Assembly (NCBI GenBank): GCA_009103225.1
Contig: RHPI01003244.1
Span: forward strand, 124,001 to 188,000
Source of the DNA: Chlorokybus atmophyticus
Taxonomy: Eukaryota > Streptophyta > Chlorokybophyceae > Chlorokybales > Chlorokybaceae
Reading direction: 5' to 3'
DNA: 64,000 nucleotides
Part shown: one piece after another, positions 10,364-25,315 of the stretch
Layout: each line of letters begins with the position of its first letter
Position numbering within the stretch: the first letter of the stretch is position 1
The notes under the pieces: generated by a model
Told to the model about the DNA's origin: nothing
Seen by the model: only the letters and a program-made list of their open reading frames with translations
The model's database searches: none
Program-made: the position numbers and the translations under genes

Positions 10364-13300
10364 ATGAGTTGTTGCTGCTCAGGGATTCCATTTTTGAACG
10401 GTAAAGCTGAGAAGTCTGCTGAAGATTCGAGTAAAAGCAAGCCTGCCAAAGGTCAGCACATCGCATGCCTCTGACAACATTGCTTCTGACTTAATGGTTA
10501 TGAACAAAGCATCTCATAACATCATGAATTGGGCAGGCAATGTGGGCCTACAATCTCCACAATCCAATGCACACTTAGCAGGACCAGGCGAGACTAGCAA
10601 GACACAAGAACAGGACAAGTCCTTTTGGCCTCGTACGTTGAGACCGTGTTGAGTTGTTAGCATGGGGGCCGTCGTGCCGTTTTGTTAGTTCTTGCAGAAA
10701 TGCACATTTTGTCGTTGCTATGACCTGTGCAGTTGTAGTTAATACTGGTTGCTCATAGGCTGTGTGGCACAGATTGGTTTCACCCTGAGACAGGCAAACC
10801 ATCAGCCCCGCCAGCACCATCCTCGCAGAGTGAGTGTTGTTGGGCTGTGCAAGGAGTTGCACACGTCGCTGATCTGACTCCTCAAGCTACCGTGCAGATG
10901 TTGATGTAACGCATGAGGCCAGTTCGCAACAAAGGGATGGCCTGCTCACAGGTAAAGCAAAGGAAGGAACAGGTGTCAATGCCGCACAGGTGTGCGCGGA
11001 GTCATTGTAACGCAAGCGCTGTGTTGCATTTCGCAGGGCTTCTTGACATACTAGACAGCAAGGGTGTTGCTGCCGCAGATGACCCCACAACAGCTCTTAC
11101 ATCAGGTATTCAACGATGCAATGCTGTAAGCTACGTCATAGTTTCATCAGCACGATCTGACACCTGCCTTTGAGCCTTATGGTCGATTGTCTCCTACGAT
11201 GCAGATGATGAATGCCATACATCTAACTCGGAGGCACGTGTATCCCGTAAAGAAGGCCTGCTTACAGGTACTCTTCACACCACAAGCCAGCTATGACACA
11301 GCCTCGCTTGATCGTCCAACCTTCCTTCTTGTCTTGTGAAGGGCTTCTCCAGATACTTGATCGCAAGCCTTCAGCTACTGCGAATGACAGGGACGCGTCA
11401 TTAGGTGTGTCCCGCAAGTAAAAAACTTCCTCGCTGATGTACTGATGTTGTTCACCAAGCACTAGGACGTTGTGTGCAGTTTGTAAGCAATGGCATATGC
11501 TGCTTGTCGTGCAGATGTCGACGATGATTTATCAGATAAAGTGGATTCAGACGAGGCATCATTGGATCGCGATGGCCTGCTGTCCGGTATGGCAACACCA
11601 AACATCAAGCTGTTGTTGGAGTTGTGCAGCGCTTCAGACACTGAGATTTGCGCTGGTTGTATGCAGGGCTTTTGCACCTGTTTGAAAAGACGGACGTCGA
11701 AGGGGCAGACACAACCGTCACAGTGTCGTCCACCGTCTCGGGTGAGTGGGGCCGGTCACAAGGACACTGCTTAGTTTCAAAGGTTGCCTGCAGTTGGTAA
11801 TGGCCCCATTGCTTGAGGCTGCATGTTCAGTTGCTGCGTGCGTGTGTGCGTGTTTGCGTGCGTTTGCATGTGTCTACGAAGTATAAAGTTGGTGACATAC
11901 GCATGTGCTTGCAGCGGCAGCGCCGGATGTTGTGGTTACCGAATGCGTAATTCAGCAACCGGACGCTGCCGCAGTAAAAGTTGGATTTATAACAGGTGCC
12001 TTGTACGCAATGTATAGAGCATTTGTTTTCTGCCTGCAGGGGCTAACATGACAGTCACATGTCAGGTCTGTTGAATGGCATACGAGATGGAGGGCAGGTG
12101 GCTGCTGACATCGCTGCAAGCGCTGCGGATGTGGAGGAGCTACCAGTGTCAACAACTGACAACCAAACCGCTGTTGAAAAAGGTAGGCGTTAAGTATGTG
12201 CAGCGTCACTTGAACTGGATACGCTCTGCATCTCCACATGACAGCAAGATGTCATGCAGGCCTTTGGTTATTGCTACCCAGTGACAAACCACGTGATGAG
12301 TCAACTGGCAGGGATGGTGTTAAACAAGTTGACACAGCAAAGGCTGGGTTCATATCAGGTGCCACTCAGACCTTCTGAAGTCATTAGCATGGCTAGGGGC
12401 CATCTGACAACGCCTCTAATTTACAGGTCTACTAAATGGCAACCGCAACAGCCAGATCATTCAGGATGAGGTTATGAACACAGATGATGGTCACAGCTCC
12501 TCGGAGCCTATTGATAAAGACGAAGAAACAAGTAGTGGTATGGTGATGTCGCACAATGCATGAGGCGGTTTCAATGTACCATACTTCATGGAATTGTTCG
12601 ATAGTCTGTGGTGCGCCCTCTGCCTGCTGGTGCGGCTGTAGTTACCATACCAGTGTGCAGGCCGCTGGTTTTTCCTGCCGGTCGCCAAACAAGCAGCAGA
12701 AGAGGGTGCGCATGAGTCGACAACCAACAACATTAGTGAGGTTGTGACAGATCTACCAAGACGGTCACCTTCCCCAGGTGATGATATGACACATATCAAG
12801 CCCGGTTTGGCCGTTCCTCGTAGTCAGAGCAAAGGCGTTGACATATTGCCACTCACTGGCGGCTGTGCAGTGTTGTGGTTTCTTGGCAATCGGGACAAGC
12901 AGCAGGAGTGTGATCAAGAGGTTGATGAGGTCACTGAAGCTGACTTGGAGGTTGAACGCCTGACTAAGCGCGCACTGCAAGAGAGTGACGACGACGGTCA
13001 GAGTGCTGAGCCTTCCACACGTTCACACTCACCTGGTAAGTCCTTGGCACTTGCACTGCTAGCCCATGAAGTCATGCGCTTCCGTGAAGTACACTTCCTT
13101 CACCTTGCATTGATGTATCTGAAACTGTGTGCCGGTATTTCTGTTGCATGTTATGACATGTCTTGAACCAGGCTGGTTGTTGTCTGCGTTGTCGCCGCTA
13201 CCACTATTTGAGGCGAAGAGCAGAGTTTCACCTACAGTAGAGATGGAGTTTGCGAGTGTTCTGAACAAGGAAGATGCAGCAGAAGGGACGACAGAAGAGT

Positions 13301-15510
13301 CTGGCGGTTTGCCATGGCGTAAGCATCGTCTTGTGTGCATCAGCTGCAACTTTGTTGCACATGGTGCAGGCACCAATTAGCTGTGCTTTTTGGCAGCTGC
13401 GCTGTTGACCATGACTTGGGGTATTCATGCGGAGACTGTGACGGCGTTGAAAGCGGTTGCAGGCAGCATGCAAAAAAGCATAGCAGGTATGGACCCTTGG
13501 GGTCTTGCCGAGCTGACGTTTGGGCTGAACGCGCTGGCCAGGCTACATGCACAGGAGCGGTGAGTGTTCAGTGCCTAAGTTAATCATTAGCTTTGCATGT
13601 AGTATTGGTCGTGATTGTTAACATTGCGTTGGTGCTTGCAGGTGTGATGCCGCCCTGGAACTGCATGCACGACTGCATGAGGACACCCTGCGTATGATGC
13701 TTCGAGACCTTGAGCTTGTTGATGCGGCGTATTACAGTGCTGATCAGCCGGACCCTGCTGCAGCGCTTGCTCAGGACTTGGCAAGGCGTGGCGCTCTTTC
13801 CCACGGACGAGTCTTGAAGTTCCATACACAGGTACAGCCGCGATTGTTACTCCCACCATGCACTGTGCTTGTATGTCGTAATAACAAGTACATGGCGGTT
13901 GGCAATCAACTCACACGCAGGCTGATTTGCTACGACCAGCATACTACGTTGCCATTGACGATCAGAGACGCAATATAGTCCTGTGCGTCAGGGGAACATC
14001 CTCTGTACAAGACTTGTTAACGGACCTTGCGTCATCAGCCGAAGAGGTACTGCACCTTTGTTCATACGTTTGCAAGTTGCAGGATGTCGTTTTCACCTGA
14101 CGAGTTTCTTTTACAGGTCAGGAAAAACCAAAATGGAGATGGTGCAGAGTGTGAGTACGCTCATCTGGGAATGATGGAGGCGGCTCGTTGGTTGCTGCGG
14201 CAAGAAGCTCAGACACTGATAGACCTAATGAAAGAGAACCCAAGGTGCGGGCTGTTGCGCTTCACTTGTGTGTTGCGTCAACTTGACTTAACACTGATAC
14301 AGCTTTCTGTGTATGCAGGTATTCCTTGCGTATCATTGGCCATTCGCTTGGGGCAGGGGCGGGCGCCCTTGCAGCCATGCTGCTGCGGGAGTCAGAGGTG
14401 GTGCAGGCAGCTGGCATCAACACCAAGAAGATCACATGCATTGCGTTTGCTCCCCCTGCCTGCGTTTCCCGCAATCTCGCCAGCAAGCTATCGCGCTATG
14501 TGACCTCTGTTGTAAATCAGTATGACATCATCCCAAGAGTTTCCATCCATACATTGGAAAGGCTTCGCAATGAGATTCTGCTCGCCGACTGGTGAGTTTT
14601 GGCGCAGGCTAATGGTGCAGATGATGGTGAACATGTGCAAACGATGCGGTTTTCAACAGGGGTGAGGCCCTGCAGTCTGAAGGCCAAGGCAGCCGGATGC
14701 TTCAAATACCTGAACTCGTCCGTGCCACTGTGCAGAAGCTCAACCCGTCATGGAAGCAAGTAGGATTGCGTGTTTGACAACACGCTTGCCTGCATGCGAT
14801 TTACTTCGCGGCTAGGGCACCATGGTTGTCTGCGGCAGCTCGTCCCATGCGCAGTGCTTACCTTTGCTGTTCGGCGCAGGTCAGTGAATGGGTAGACAGC
14901 GAGGCTGGTCGCAGCCAGGTTGCGGCTGCAGTGAAGAACAACATCACATCAAGCGATGCAGGCGGGCCAGGCCAAGTGTTGGCAGAGCGTTTTACACAAC
15001 TCGTATCTTCTTGGGGCATACAGGTGAGCAACTTGCCGTTGCGGCATGCGTCACAATAGTTGTCACAGATGCAGCTCGTTGCATTGTGCAAGCTCTCAGC
15101 ATGTTGACATACGCTTTGCAGATGGGTCAAGACAGTGAGAACGCAGAAGAGACCTGTTCTCAAGAAGACCATGTCTCCGAAGACTGGACAACAGCGAAAC
15201 AAGGGACGGAGCGGCAACTGTATCCACCTGGGAAGTTGCACCATGTCTTCTGGCGTCAAGGTACGCAGTGGGCTTACAAGTACAGGTGCAATGAGTGTGG
15301 TTTCCTAAAACAGAAAACCTCACATCGCCATGTGCAGGAGACAACCATTTGGATGATGGCCGCGCAGTCGATGGAGGGTTTGAGGCATGGCAGGGCAAAC
15401 CAGGATCCCAATTTGAGCGTATCGTACTCTCTCGAACAATGTTTGCGGATCACTTCACGGAGGGATATCGAGCAGCTATGCAGAACGTCCTGTTGAGCTT
15501 CTACCGTTGA
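10364..15510 (+). CDS. Class 3 lipase (diacylglycerol lipase-like) with a modular N-terminal half
   Basis: I reconstruct 24 exons and about 937 residues: 10364-10451; 14 exons between 10773 and 13318 (listed in the exon-array feature); then 13397-13559, 13642-13831, 13921-14046, 14117-14244, 14319-14591, 14660-14759, 14880-15023, 15122-15260 and 15338-15510. All junctions are GT-AG and keep frame. The C-terminal half is an alpha/beta-hydrolase of the lipase class 3 family: a VRGTSS oxyanion strand, nucleophile elbow GHSLGAG (Ser about 671), Asp in QYDIIPR (about 731) and His in FADHFTEGY (about 919), an arrangement like sn-1 diacylglycerol lipases. It should hydrolyse acyl esters of neutral or membrane lipids. 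The N-terminus, MSCCCSG, could be palmitoylated; the next 430 residues are acidic and likely disordered. No transmembrane segments are seen. An extra exon between 10452 and 10772 cannot be excluded. Confidence 0.85.
10773..13318 (+). repeat. Array of 14 symmetric phase-1 exons, partly duplicated
   Basis: Exons at 10773-10829, 10898-10951, 11037-11105, 11205-11267, 11342-11404, 11515-11586, 11667-11741, 11915-11995, 12066-12182, 12260-12358, 12427-12537, 12661-12777, 12871-13035 and 13172-13318 all have lengths divisible by three and phase 1 at both ends. Exons 2, 4 and 6 share an acidic segment ending in GLLTG/GLLSG. Exons 3, 5 and 7 share a GLL.IL/GLLHLF start. Exons 8 and 10 share GFITG/GFISG ends, and exons 9 and 11 both start GLLNG.R. 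This reads as a two-exon unit present three times, then a related pair present twice. Exons 12-14 start with similar hydrophobic residues. Confidence 0.8.
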
Positions 15511-15536
15511 ACAAGCATTGCAGTCACGTCATAACT

Positions 15537-15541
15537 TGTAA
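15537..15541 (+). terminator. Candidate TGTAA polyadenylation signal
   Basis: TGTAA, the usual poly(A) signal of volvocine and related green algae, occurs 27 nt after the lipase stop codon. It is short and could occur by chance; no other support is available. Confidence 0.35.
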
Positions 15542-15613
15542 GTCACTGTACAGTCATTCATTATTGCTGGTACTAGTTCGCTTATTCTTTCTGCTCAGTA
15601 GTGCTGTTTATAG

Positions 15614-15810
15614 GTAGAGCATTGTGCAATACAGTTGCTAAATTGTGTCGCAATGTATATCATGTGTGCATTGGGCTGTCATGATGGGTGCCCATGCAGA
15701 TGTGCGTGTTTTTGAGTGGAGCATTGTGCAATTGAGTTGCTGGAGTGTTTTACAATCCATATACCAAGTGTGCATTGGGTTCCGATTCAAGAATGCGCAT
15801 GTAGATGTCC
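15614..15810 (+). repeat. Two-copy tandem duplication, about 100 bp
   Basis: Copies at about 15614-15705 and 15717-15810 share 'gagcattgtgcaat', 'gtgtgcattgggt' and 'gcagatgt/gtagatgt' blocks in the same order. The duplication lies 3' of the lipase gene and has no coding signal. Confidence 0.65.
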
Positions 15811-16173
15811 TTTGTGTGTGTCTACGCCTATAACCTCTGTCAATGTTTTGCTACAACTGCATAATATTGCACAGGCTGGCCCAGCTCTGATGGCGAGCGT
15901 GTGATCTGCTCGGTATAGGCTACTAACCAAGCGGTAGGCATTTAAACAGCGTTGGTTCTACCCAAACGCACTTCCGCGTGTTGTGGGTGCAAGACGAAGC
16001 ATGTGATGCAAACCACAAGTAATGTAACGCATAGATATGTACAGACAATGCGCCACACATATGCACATGCACGACACATGCAATGTATTGGGTAGGCAGC
16101 TCCATTGTACATCTGAGACTGCAAGTGGATGAATTGGCGAGTGTTGTTAGCGTGCAGAAGGTACTCGTGCACG

Positions 16174-16440
16174 TCAAGATGTGGTTATTGATCAATCAAT
16201 GCGCGCCTTATAAGGCTCGAGTGTGTGGGTTGATGCCAGCAATGCAAGCGTGCGTGCGTGTGCGCATGAGTTAACTAGGAGGAACATTCGACAAGCTATG
16301 CTACGTACGTCATGCGCTTCAAGATGTGGTGTGTTATTAATAAATCAATCAGTGCACGCCTTATAGGGCTCAAGTGTGTGTTGATGCCAGCAATGCGAGC
16401 GTCCGTGCGTGTGCGCATGAGTAAACTAGGAGGAGCATTT
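16174..16440 (+). repeat. Two-copy tandem duplication, about 145 bp period
   Basis: Units starting at 16174 and 16319 share long blocks such as 'tgatgccagcaatgc' and 'gtgtgcgcatgagt', followed by 'aactaggagga'. They diverge between the blocks. Non-coding. Confidence 0.75.
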
Positions 16441-16643
16441 GAAATGATATACTACATACCGGTTAAGTTTTGTAATGGTGGTAGAGGTTGGTCAGACCTT
16501 TTAGGCGACAAATGTAACTGTATATTATAAGGCCTCAACCTGTATTCCTTCTATACCTTTTTTACGTGTAAATAAAGGTATGCCGATAGTGGGCAAAGAG
16601 ATAATGAGCTAAGTGGAAACGGAGGAGGGGCGCCAGGGCGGGT

Positions 16644-18679
<2,036 letters not shown>

Positions 18680-19127
18680 CTACTGCATTTTGTCTCGCTG
18701 GTCGAGTGGCGGTATTGGCTGCTCTGGACCTGCCACGCAGAGGATCGTTTCGTCAGGCGGGGACAGTGCAGGGTCTGACAAGTGGGTCATCAACGTGTCA
18801 TGATTGATAAGATCCCGGACTCCAGACCACACACTTTTCCGATCATTCGCGTCGTCGCTGCCAGCTGGGCACAACCCGCCAAACGCCCTGCCGAAAATAG
18901 GTCACACCAGGATGCCAAAAGGCCTGTTGTCATGAAGAGCAGCGCTCACTCATGACTGAATCGACGGTCTCGAAGCTTCGGAACCTTACTTGCTGTTCGA
19001 AGTTGTGGTCAATCAGGGCCCAATGAATCAGTAAGTTGCGATGGTACCTCCGCATGCATGCATGCAGCAGAAACGGAATAGCGCGGCAAAACCAGTGTGA
19101 TAAAGCCATGCTCGGCAAATGCAGCAC
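18680..19127 (-). CDS. Small unrecognised two-exon gene, tentative
   Basis: An ATG at 19127 opens a frame with hydrophobic and Arg/His-rich residues (HWFCRAIPFLLHACMRRY, then IHWALIDHNFEQQ). It runs to a donor near 18985-18990. A second frame after an acceptor at 18888 (CPAGSDDANDRKSVW ... PPLDQRDKMQ) ends in TAG. Joining needs the alternative donor that keeps phase 2. No family is recognised. The head-to-head position with the glycosyltransferase gene suggests a shared promoter, if real. Confidence 0.3.
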
Positions 19128-19352
19128 AGTAGCTCCATTGCCGGCCTGGTGCCTCCCGGCTTCTAGCGAGGCGGCAGACTCAGCTGTAGGCGGGTAGGCT
19201 TGGAAGCTCCACTGCGGCCAGGCCTGCCTCTACTGCTCTTGACGTCTTCCTGTTCAACAACCCAGCACCCACCACCAACAAGCAGCAGTCAGACAGCGAG
19301 CTACGGAGAGAGAGAGAGAAAGAGGGAGAGGAAGGGAGAGTAGAGAGTGAAG
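19128..19352. promoter_or_regulatory. Likely 5' UTR/promoter of the glycosyltransferase gene
   Basis: The 225 bp before the glycosyltransferase ATG end in a purine-rich GAGA tract (about 19305-19350), probably 5' UTR. If the minus-strand gene is real this is a divergent promoter. No TATA box stands out. Confidence 0.35.
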
Positions 19353-21156
19353 ATGGCGCCCAATCTGATGGTTCCTGAAGTGGCGATGCCTGCCATCATC
19401 AACAGCTCGACGTCTGTCACCTCGCCTCCACCTCCTGCTGCTTCTGCCGTCGGCAACAACGGGCGCCGTGCGTACGTGACGCTGCTGACGGGCGAGAACT
19501 ACCTGCCGGGAGTGCTGGCGCTGAGGCGCAGCCTGCAGCAGATGCGCAGCGCTTACCCTCTCATATGCATGGTCACGCCTGTGGTGTCGAGGGAGACCCG
19601 CCGCGCCATGGAGGAGGCGGATGTACAGGTAAGCTTGCAAACCTTAAGTGGTTGCTGTATACTGTGCACTGTCCGCTGCCAGCCCTTGCCTGTATGCTAG
19701 TGCGGTACACACGCAGGTGGATAAACCCCCCTATCTTGTCTCGGCAGGTGGTGGAAGTTCCGCCCTTCATCCCCATGTCCGAGGAGGACCTTGTACGACT
19801 GAACTACAAGGTGGCAAGTTTTCTTGATTGCTGGTACGTAGCCCTGAGGCCCGCTGCTGCAGCTGGTAGCAGTTTCGAACCAAGTTGACAGACACGCACG
19901 CTCTTTCAGCAGCACTGATTTTTACTTAGTAAGAGGATAACGGTTATCCTGTTAACAGGCTCAAGCTGCGGCTGTGGGAGATGGAAGAGTATGAGACGGT
20001 CGTGTACATGGATGCGGACATGATAGCTGTACAGAACATCGACTCACTCTTTGACGTCCCAATCCCAGAAGGTAAGGAGACACTATCATCCAAGCAACCG
20101 GAGCATTGATGACTGGTTGTTAGAACTGGCAGTAGGGTTAGCCGTTGTCAACTGTGTGCTGTTTGGCATGCCTATGTAACATTCATCACTTGTACTGCAG
20201 ATGGTGTGTTGGCCACACTGGATTGCTGGTGCGGGCGCAAGGTTGAGGCAGACCGCTGTCCTATGTTCTGCAGTGTGGCACCGGCGGCTACCAGCGGGCC
20301 CATCATGGACCCAACTGCCTATAGCAGGAAAAAGGGCAGCGCTCACATACATGGCGAGACCGTCAACAGCTACTTCAACGCCGGCCTGATGGTGCTCAAG
20401 CCCGATCGCGCCGTTTTTGATGTAAGCACTGCTGTGACACTACTGTGTTCACTGTATATGCAATGCGCGGTTGCTGCTGGCGGTTAAAGAGAATTGAGGC
20501 CCATCTTGTTGCCACTGTGCAGGCTATGGGGCGTTATCTGTCAAACGGGTACGACTTCACAAAGTACCAATTCGCCGAGCAGGTAAGGGGTTGTTGCCAC
20601 AACAGCAAGGGTACGCGCATTGTGTCGGCATGCCTCCCTCGTTACAGCACAGACAGGCTTGTTGTTTTGGTTGCATCACATGTGGGGTTTGGACGGATCA
20701 GCGTGGCCGGCCCCGCGGGCCACGCTGCTTTATTTTCATGCTGGCCTGCGTTATGCTAGTGTGCTTGCAGGCATTAGAACCCAGGCCCCCTTTGCCGGTG
20801 TGCACCGCCAACAATGGCAACAATCTGGATTGCCAATGTTGCACTCCTTAAGAAGGCCGGTAGTGGGCATGCTGCGTGACTGTGTGCATATTGCTATAGC
20901 CTGTGGTGATGCATAATACTACAACCTGAGGTGATCCTTGTGTACTAACCATGAACACGTGCTGGCAGGACTTCTTGAATGAATTTTATACGAACCGCTG
21001 GGCCGCGCTGCCTTACACGTGCAATGCAATGAAGCTGCTCCCGTATTTCCACAAGGACATGTGGTCGGCGGCCGAGCTCAAAGTTATCCACTACGCTGGC
21101 TTCAAGCCCTGGAAGCTGCCTCAGGAAAGTCACTCAATCCCACCCCCCACCCCCCT

Positions 21157-21189
<33 letters not shown>

Positions 21190-21555
21190 GCTCTCGCGCT
21201 CTCTCGCTCGCGCTCTCGCGCTCGCGCTCTCTCGCGCTCTCTCGCTCTCTCTCGCTCTCTCGCTCTCTCTCGCTCTCGCTCTCGCTCTGCGTGTGCGTGT
21301 GCGTGTGCGTGTGCGTGTGCGTGCATCATCACTATGGTAGTGACCGATGCAACATGATGACAGGTACTGGCACTGGACAAGCGCAATCCCTCACCTGCAG
21401 ACTACCACCTTGCCCTTTTGTCCGTCCTCACCAACGAGAAGAGCGCTGACAGCGCGATGAACGCCATCAAGCGTGCCGAGCTTGATGGCATCATCATCAA
21501 GCCGGTGCTGCAGTTGTACGTGCGCTGGTGGGCCACTATGGCTGGAGCGGCGTAA
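19353..21555 (+). CDS. Family 8 glycosyltransferase (glycogenin/galactinol synthase-like)
   Basis: Seven exons: 19353-19628, 19748-19833, 19959-20071, 20201-20421, 20523-20582, 20969 to about 21128, and 21364-21555, about 368 residues. Family 8 retaining transferases use a nucleotide sugar and a metal held by a DxD motif. Visible here: RAYVTLLTGENYLPGVLALRRS at the start of the Rossmann-like fold, KLRLWEMEEYETVVYMDADM with the DxD at about residues 139-141, SYFNAGLMVLKPD, and HYAGFKPWKL, the C-terminal metal/substrate motif. The start ATG follows a GAGA-rich leader. Exons 1-6 join in frame at GT-AG sites. The donor of the last intron is unclear: the only nearby GT leaves phase 1, while the best last-exon frame needs phase 0, and a (CT)n tract begins right there. 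Substrate cannot be told; no signal peptide or membrane anchor is obvious. Confidence 0.85.
21164..21327 (+). repeat. (CT)n/(GT)n compound microsatellite in an intron
   Basis: A CT/CG-rich run followed by GTGCGT repeats lies in the last intron of the glycosyltransferase gene, starting about 35 nt after the penultimate exon. The exon frame happens to stay open through it. Confidence 0.9.
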
Positions 21556-23340
21556 CCGCACGTGTACACAAGGGCCAGCCCTAAGCATGACCATGCTTGT
21601 GGTTGTTTCCCCCTCTTTGCTGGCAAGTTCGTGCGCGCGCTTATTTGTTGTTTGCGCAACGCCTGCCTTACTGTACAGCCCAATGCAACTTGGAAGTCTG
21701 CTGCACCATGAGTTGAGTTGTCAATGTTTACGGCGACCCGAGCATGGTATTACCGGTTAGCTACCCACACGTTGTGTAGACAGTAGAAGTAGATAGCACT
21801 TGAACACTAGAGGAGGTGCCCCAGGTGCTAATACCTTGTTTATTACACGAGATGCAGTAGAGAAACTTGCAGTTCAACAATCTGGGTCAACACTTAGTGT
21901 GTATGTTGTGCCAGCACGGTAGTGCTGAATATTCAAGTGCATGTGTATATATGAATGTGCATCAGTGTGTGGGCATGTAGCCCCAGCCACGGTCCCCGTC
22001 TCCTGCAGGGTGCAGTGGGGGATGTTTGCAACAACAGGACCTTCGTGTCATGCATGTGCCAGTGGAACAGGTCGGCATCGTGCAGTAGTCAACACGTGGC
22101 GCCACGCATATCGTGCTGGTGAATGCATCAGTGCAGCTCCTACGCGTCTGACTGTATTAACACATTGCAAGCGATGTAGTCAACGGGGTAACCATACGTG
22201 ATCATTTGTACCACTAATCATCACTGGTACAAACATTCTTCAACATCCGACGTTGAAGAACGTGTTTATTACCACGAACATATGCGCCCACAGTACAGTA
22301 AGCACACAAGCATACGGCTATGCATGCGCTGCTTGCACGCGACTGTGAGGACATTCTGACACTGCTGCACTGACCAGCGCATAGCATGATGCAGCTGCCA
22401 GCGCAAGTAATAGCATATTGCATGGCTGCCGGTGCAGGCATTGAGCGGCACACGCGTGCACAAATACACACAATTGCTGAGTTGTGCGTGCATTCGCACG
22501 CACATCCAGTCAAAGTGTGCAAAGTATTTGCGGTGGTGTAGCACCAACCAAGATGGACTGTTCGTGGGGATGTTTGTGTCTGCGGGCATGTGCAAAACAT
22601 TTACATGCTCGCAAAGAGTGCACACACATGGGCGTGTACATGCATTGAGTGTTACTGTTGTCGTTCGTGTGTGTGCACAGACCGCATATGTGCAATATGA
22701 CTCATACCCTATGACTGCATGCATGCATGCGCCACATGCAGTCATATGTACGTATGGTGGCTGTGACCCATGCACGCTGTAGCTGAGTTCATAGGTTGAG
22801 TACCTCTGCAGGTGGCTATGACTAATTCATTGTGTTCACACATGTGACGTACTCAGCACATGCAGTTGCGTAAGTCTATGTGTGCTGGTCCACACTCACA
22901 TGCGCCGGCATGTGAACACGAGCGGGCAATCTCACAATACATGAACAAACAGCTGACCGTCACAGCTTTGACCCACTGATGACAAACTGCCACTGTGGCG
23001 TTTGGACAGGTGCATCAGTGATGCACCTGATGACCGTCCTAGTAAATTGACGCAAGCTCATTGTTTAACTGCTTGGCACTGCACTGTTGGCAACTGCGCG
23101 CATCTGGTATAACGCTGCTACCACTGCTCCACGCTGCAGCTCCCCAAGCTGATCTGCCATGCGCAGCCGGCACTGACGTGGATGACGTCGTTGATGATGG
23201 CGTCTGCGGGCTGACGACACAGTAGATGCGCAGGGCTGTGCGTGTGTGTGTGCTATTGTGTGACTACTAGTGAGTGTTTTGGTGGAGATGGTATGTTGTT
23301 AAGCATGGTGGCAGAGTTGACAACCAAACGGGAGGGGGAG
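21556..23340. other. Gene-poor interval
   Basis: No supported gene. The sequence is rich in ATGCAT/GTGCATG-type alternating patches (for example 22300-22780), which create many short spurious frames on both strands. Confidence 0.5.
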
Positions 23341-23676
<336 letters not shown>

Positions 23677-24783
23677 AGTAGGTACTTCTAGCAGCCATAG
23701 GGAAGCTCCGCTCCCCGTGCAAGTGTGCACAGGCTGACACAAGGTGGATCCCATAACAATAAGGAGGTGGAAGCCCTTCGGAACTCTTAAGAGACAAACT
23801 AACAGCACGCACAAACAGCGTGATCGCTCTATGTGTGACTAAAAGTGTGCCACAAAGTGTGTGTGCACCCTCGTGGTGCTGTTTACCTACTATGGTCGCT
23901 GTTGTCAGCAGCATATACTATATGCTGACTATATGCAGCATGTAGTACATGCTGCATGGCGGCAATGAAACAAGGCTGTCAAAAAGCATGTGTGCATGCG
24001 TACATGCAACCGGGTATTCAGAGAGACAGAAAAAGTGGGCGGGGGTGGAGAACTTGCGTGGAGTGTGAGAGAGAAGTAGAAACAGACAGAGAAGCCGCGC
24101 GCGTGCATGTGTGCTACCAGCACACACGGAAGTGCTTACCAGTTCTGAATGCCACATTCAATAAGTCAGCAACTAACAAGGCCACCGCGGCACTTGCCAA
24201 GAGCAGATAGAACTTGTGTTGAGTGTTGAACTGCAATAACTAACTGCTCTGCAGCGCGCTGTGTGATGCACTGCAGCGTCGACAGCATAGCTCCTGTAGG
24301 CTATGACCTGTCGCAGAGATCAAGATTGGTCCACCCAATAAAGCTCACATCGCATGGCGTGCTTAAGGGAGGCGGGGAGGAAGGGGCTGCAAGCGTCTGT
24401 CAATCCTCTAGTGCTGCTTTGTTTATCAACAACCATTGTCATCTAAACTGGACCTCATGTTAGGCTACGCTAGGCGATTGGATAGCACATTGCGTACTCG
24501 GCTGCAGATAATCTTGAGCCAAATACTGATTGAGTTCCGTAGTTTGTCGCCTCTTGATGTAAAAAAATTAATCTAGAAGAGAGCAATTACAGGCTCACTT
24601 AAAGGGTTGGCCAGTCATGTACTTTTAAATACTTTGTAGCAAATGTCAACGCAACGTGCAAGTTTCTTTCCATATCTCACCACACACGCTTTGTCATATC
24701 ATCATATGCTACAGGAAACCGCCTGCCACTGATTGGCATCTGTTACATCTATCTTGCCTTGCACACGTACTTGTGCGAATTGC

Positions 24784-24906
24784 GCCCCCCCCCCCCCCCC
24801 CCCCCCCCCCCCCNNNNNNNNNNNNNNNNNNNNNNNNNNNNNNNNNNNNNNNNNNNNNNNNNNNNNNNNNNNNNNNNNNNNNNNNNNNNGGGGGGGGGGG
24901 GGGGGG
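24784..24906. other. Assembly gap between poly-C and poly-G
   Basis: Thirty C, then 76 N (24814-24889), then 17 G. A C-run meeting a G-run across a gap suggests two separate homopolymer ends or an unresolved inverted structure. Confidence 0.9.
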
Positions 24907-25315
24907 ATATTTATGCACAAATAAAGTACGCACATAACCGGTTGCTGGCAGCCCCGGGCCCTCTTCTTTGGCAGTAGTCAAAGTGCCTTGTTTTACATGG
25001 CATTGACACACCAAGCTGATGTTTGGTTTATATCTGCTATCATGCTGTGCTATGCCTGTTTTATTTTTACATTTTATGATTCGATTTCAACCATGCATGT
25101 TTTGTAGCAAAATGTACATACAATATCGATGATACGAGTTGGTAATGTTAACAATTGATTGACATTCATTCGGTTGTATGGGTTGTTACGTCATAACATA
25201 AAAAAATGCGTTGTTTAATGCATAGTTTATCATCGTGACGTCTTGCAGAGATAGTATACAAATTACTAAACATTATTCAATTACCGTAATTACCCGTACA
25301 GAAGCCCCCCCTACT

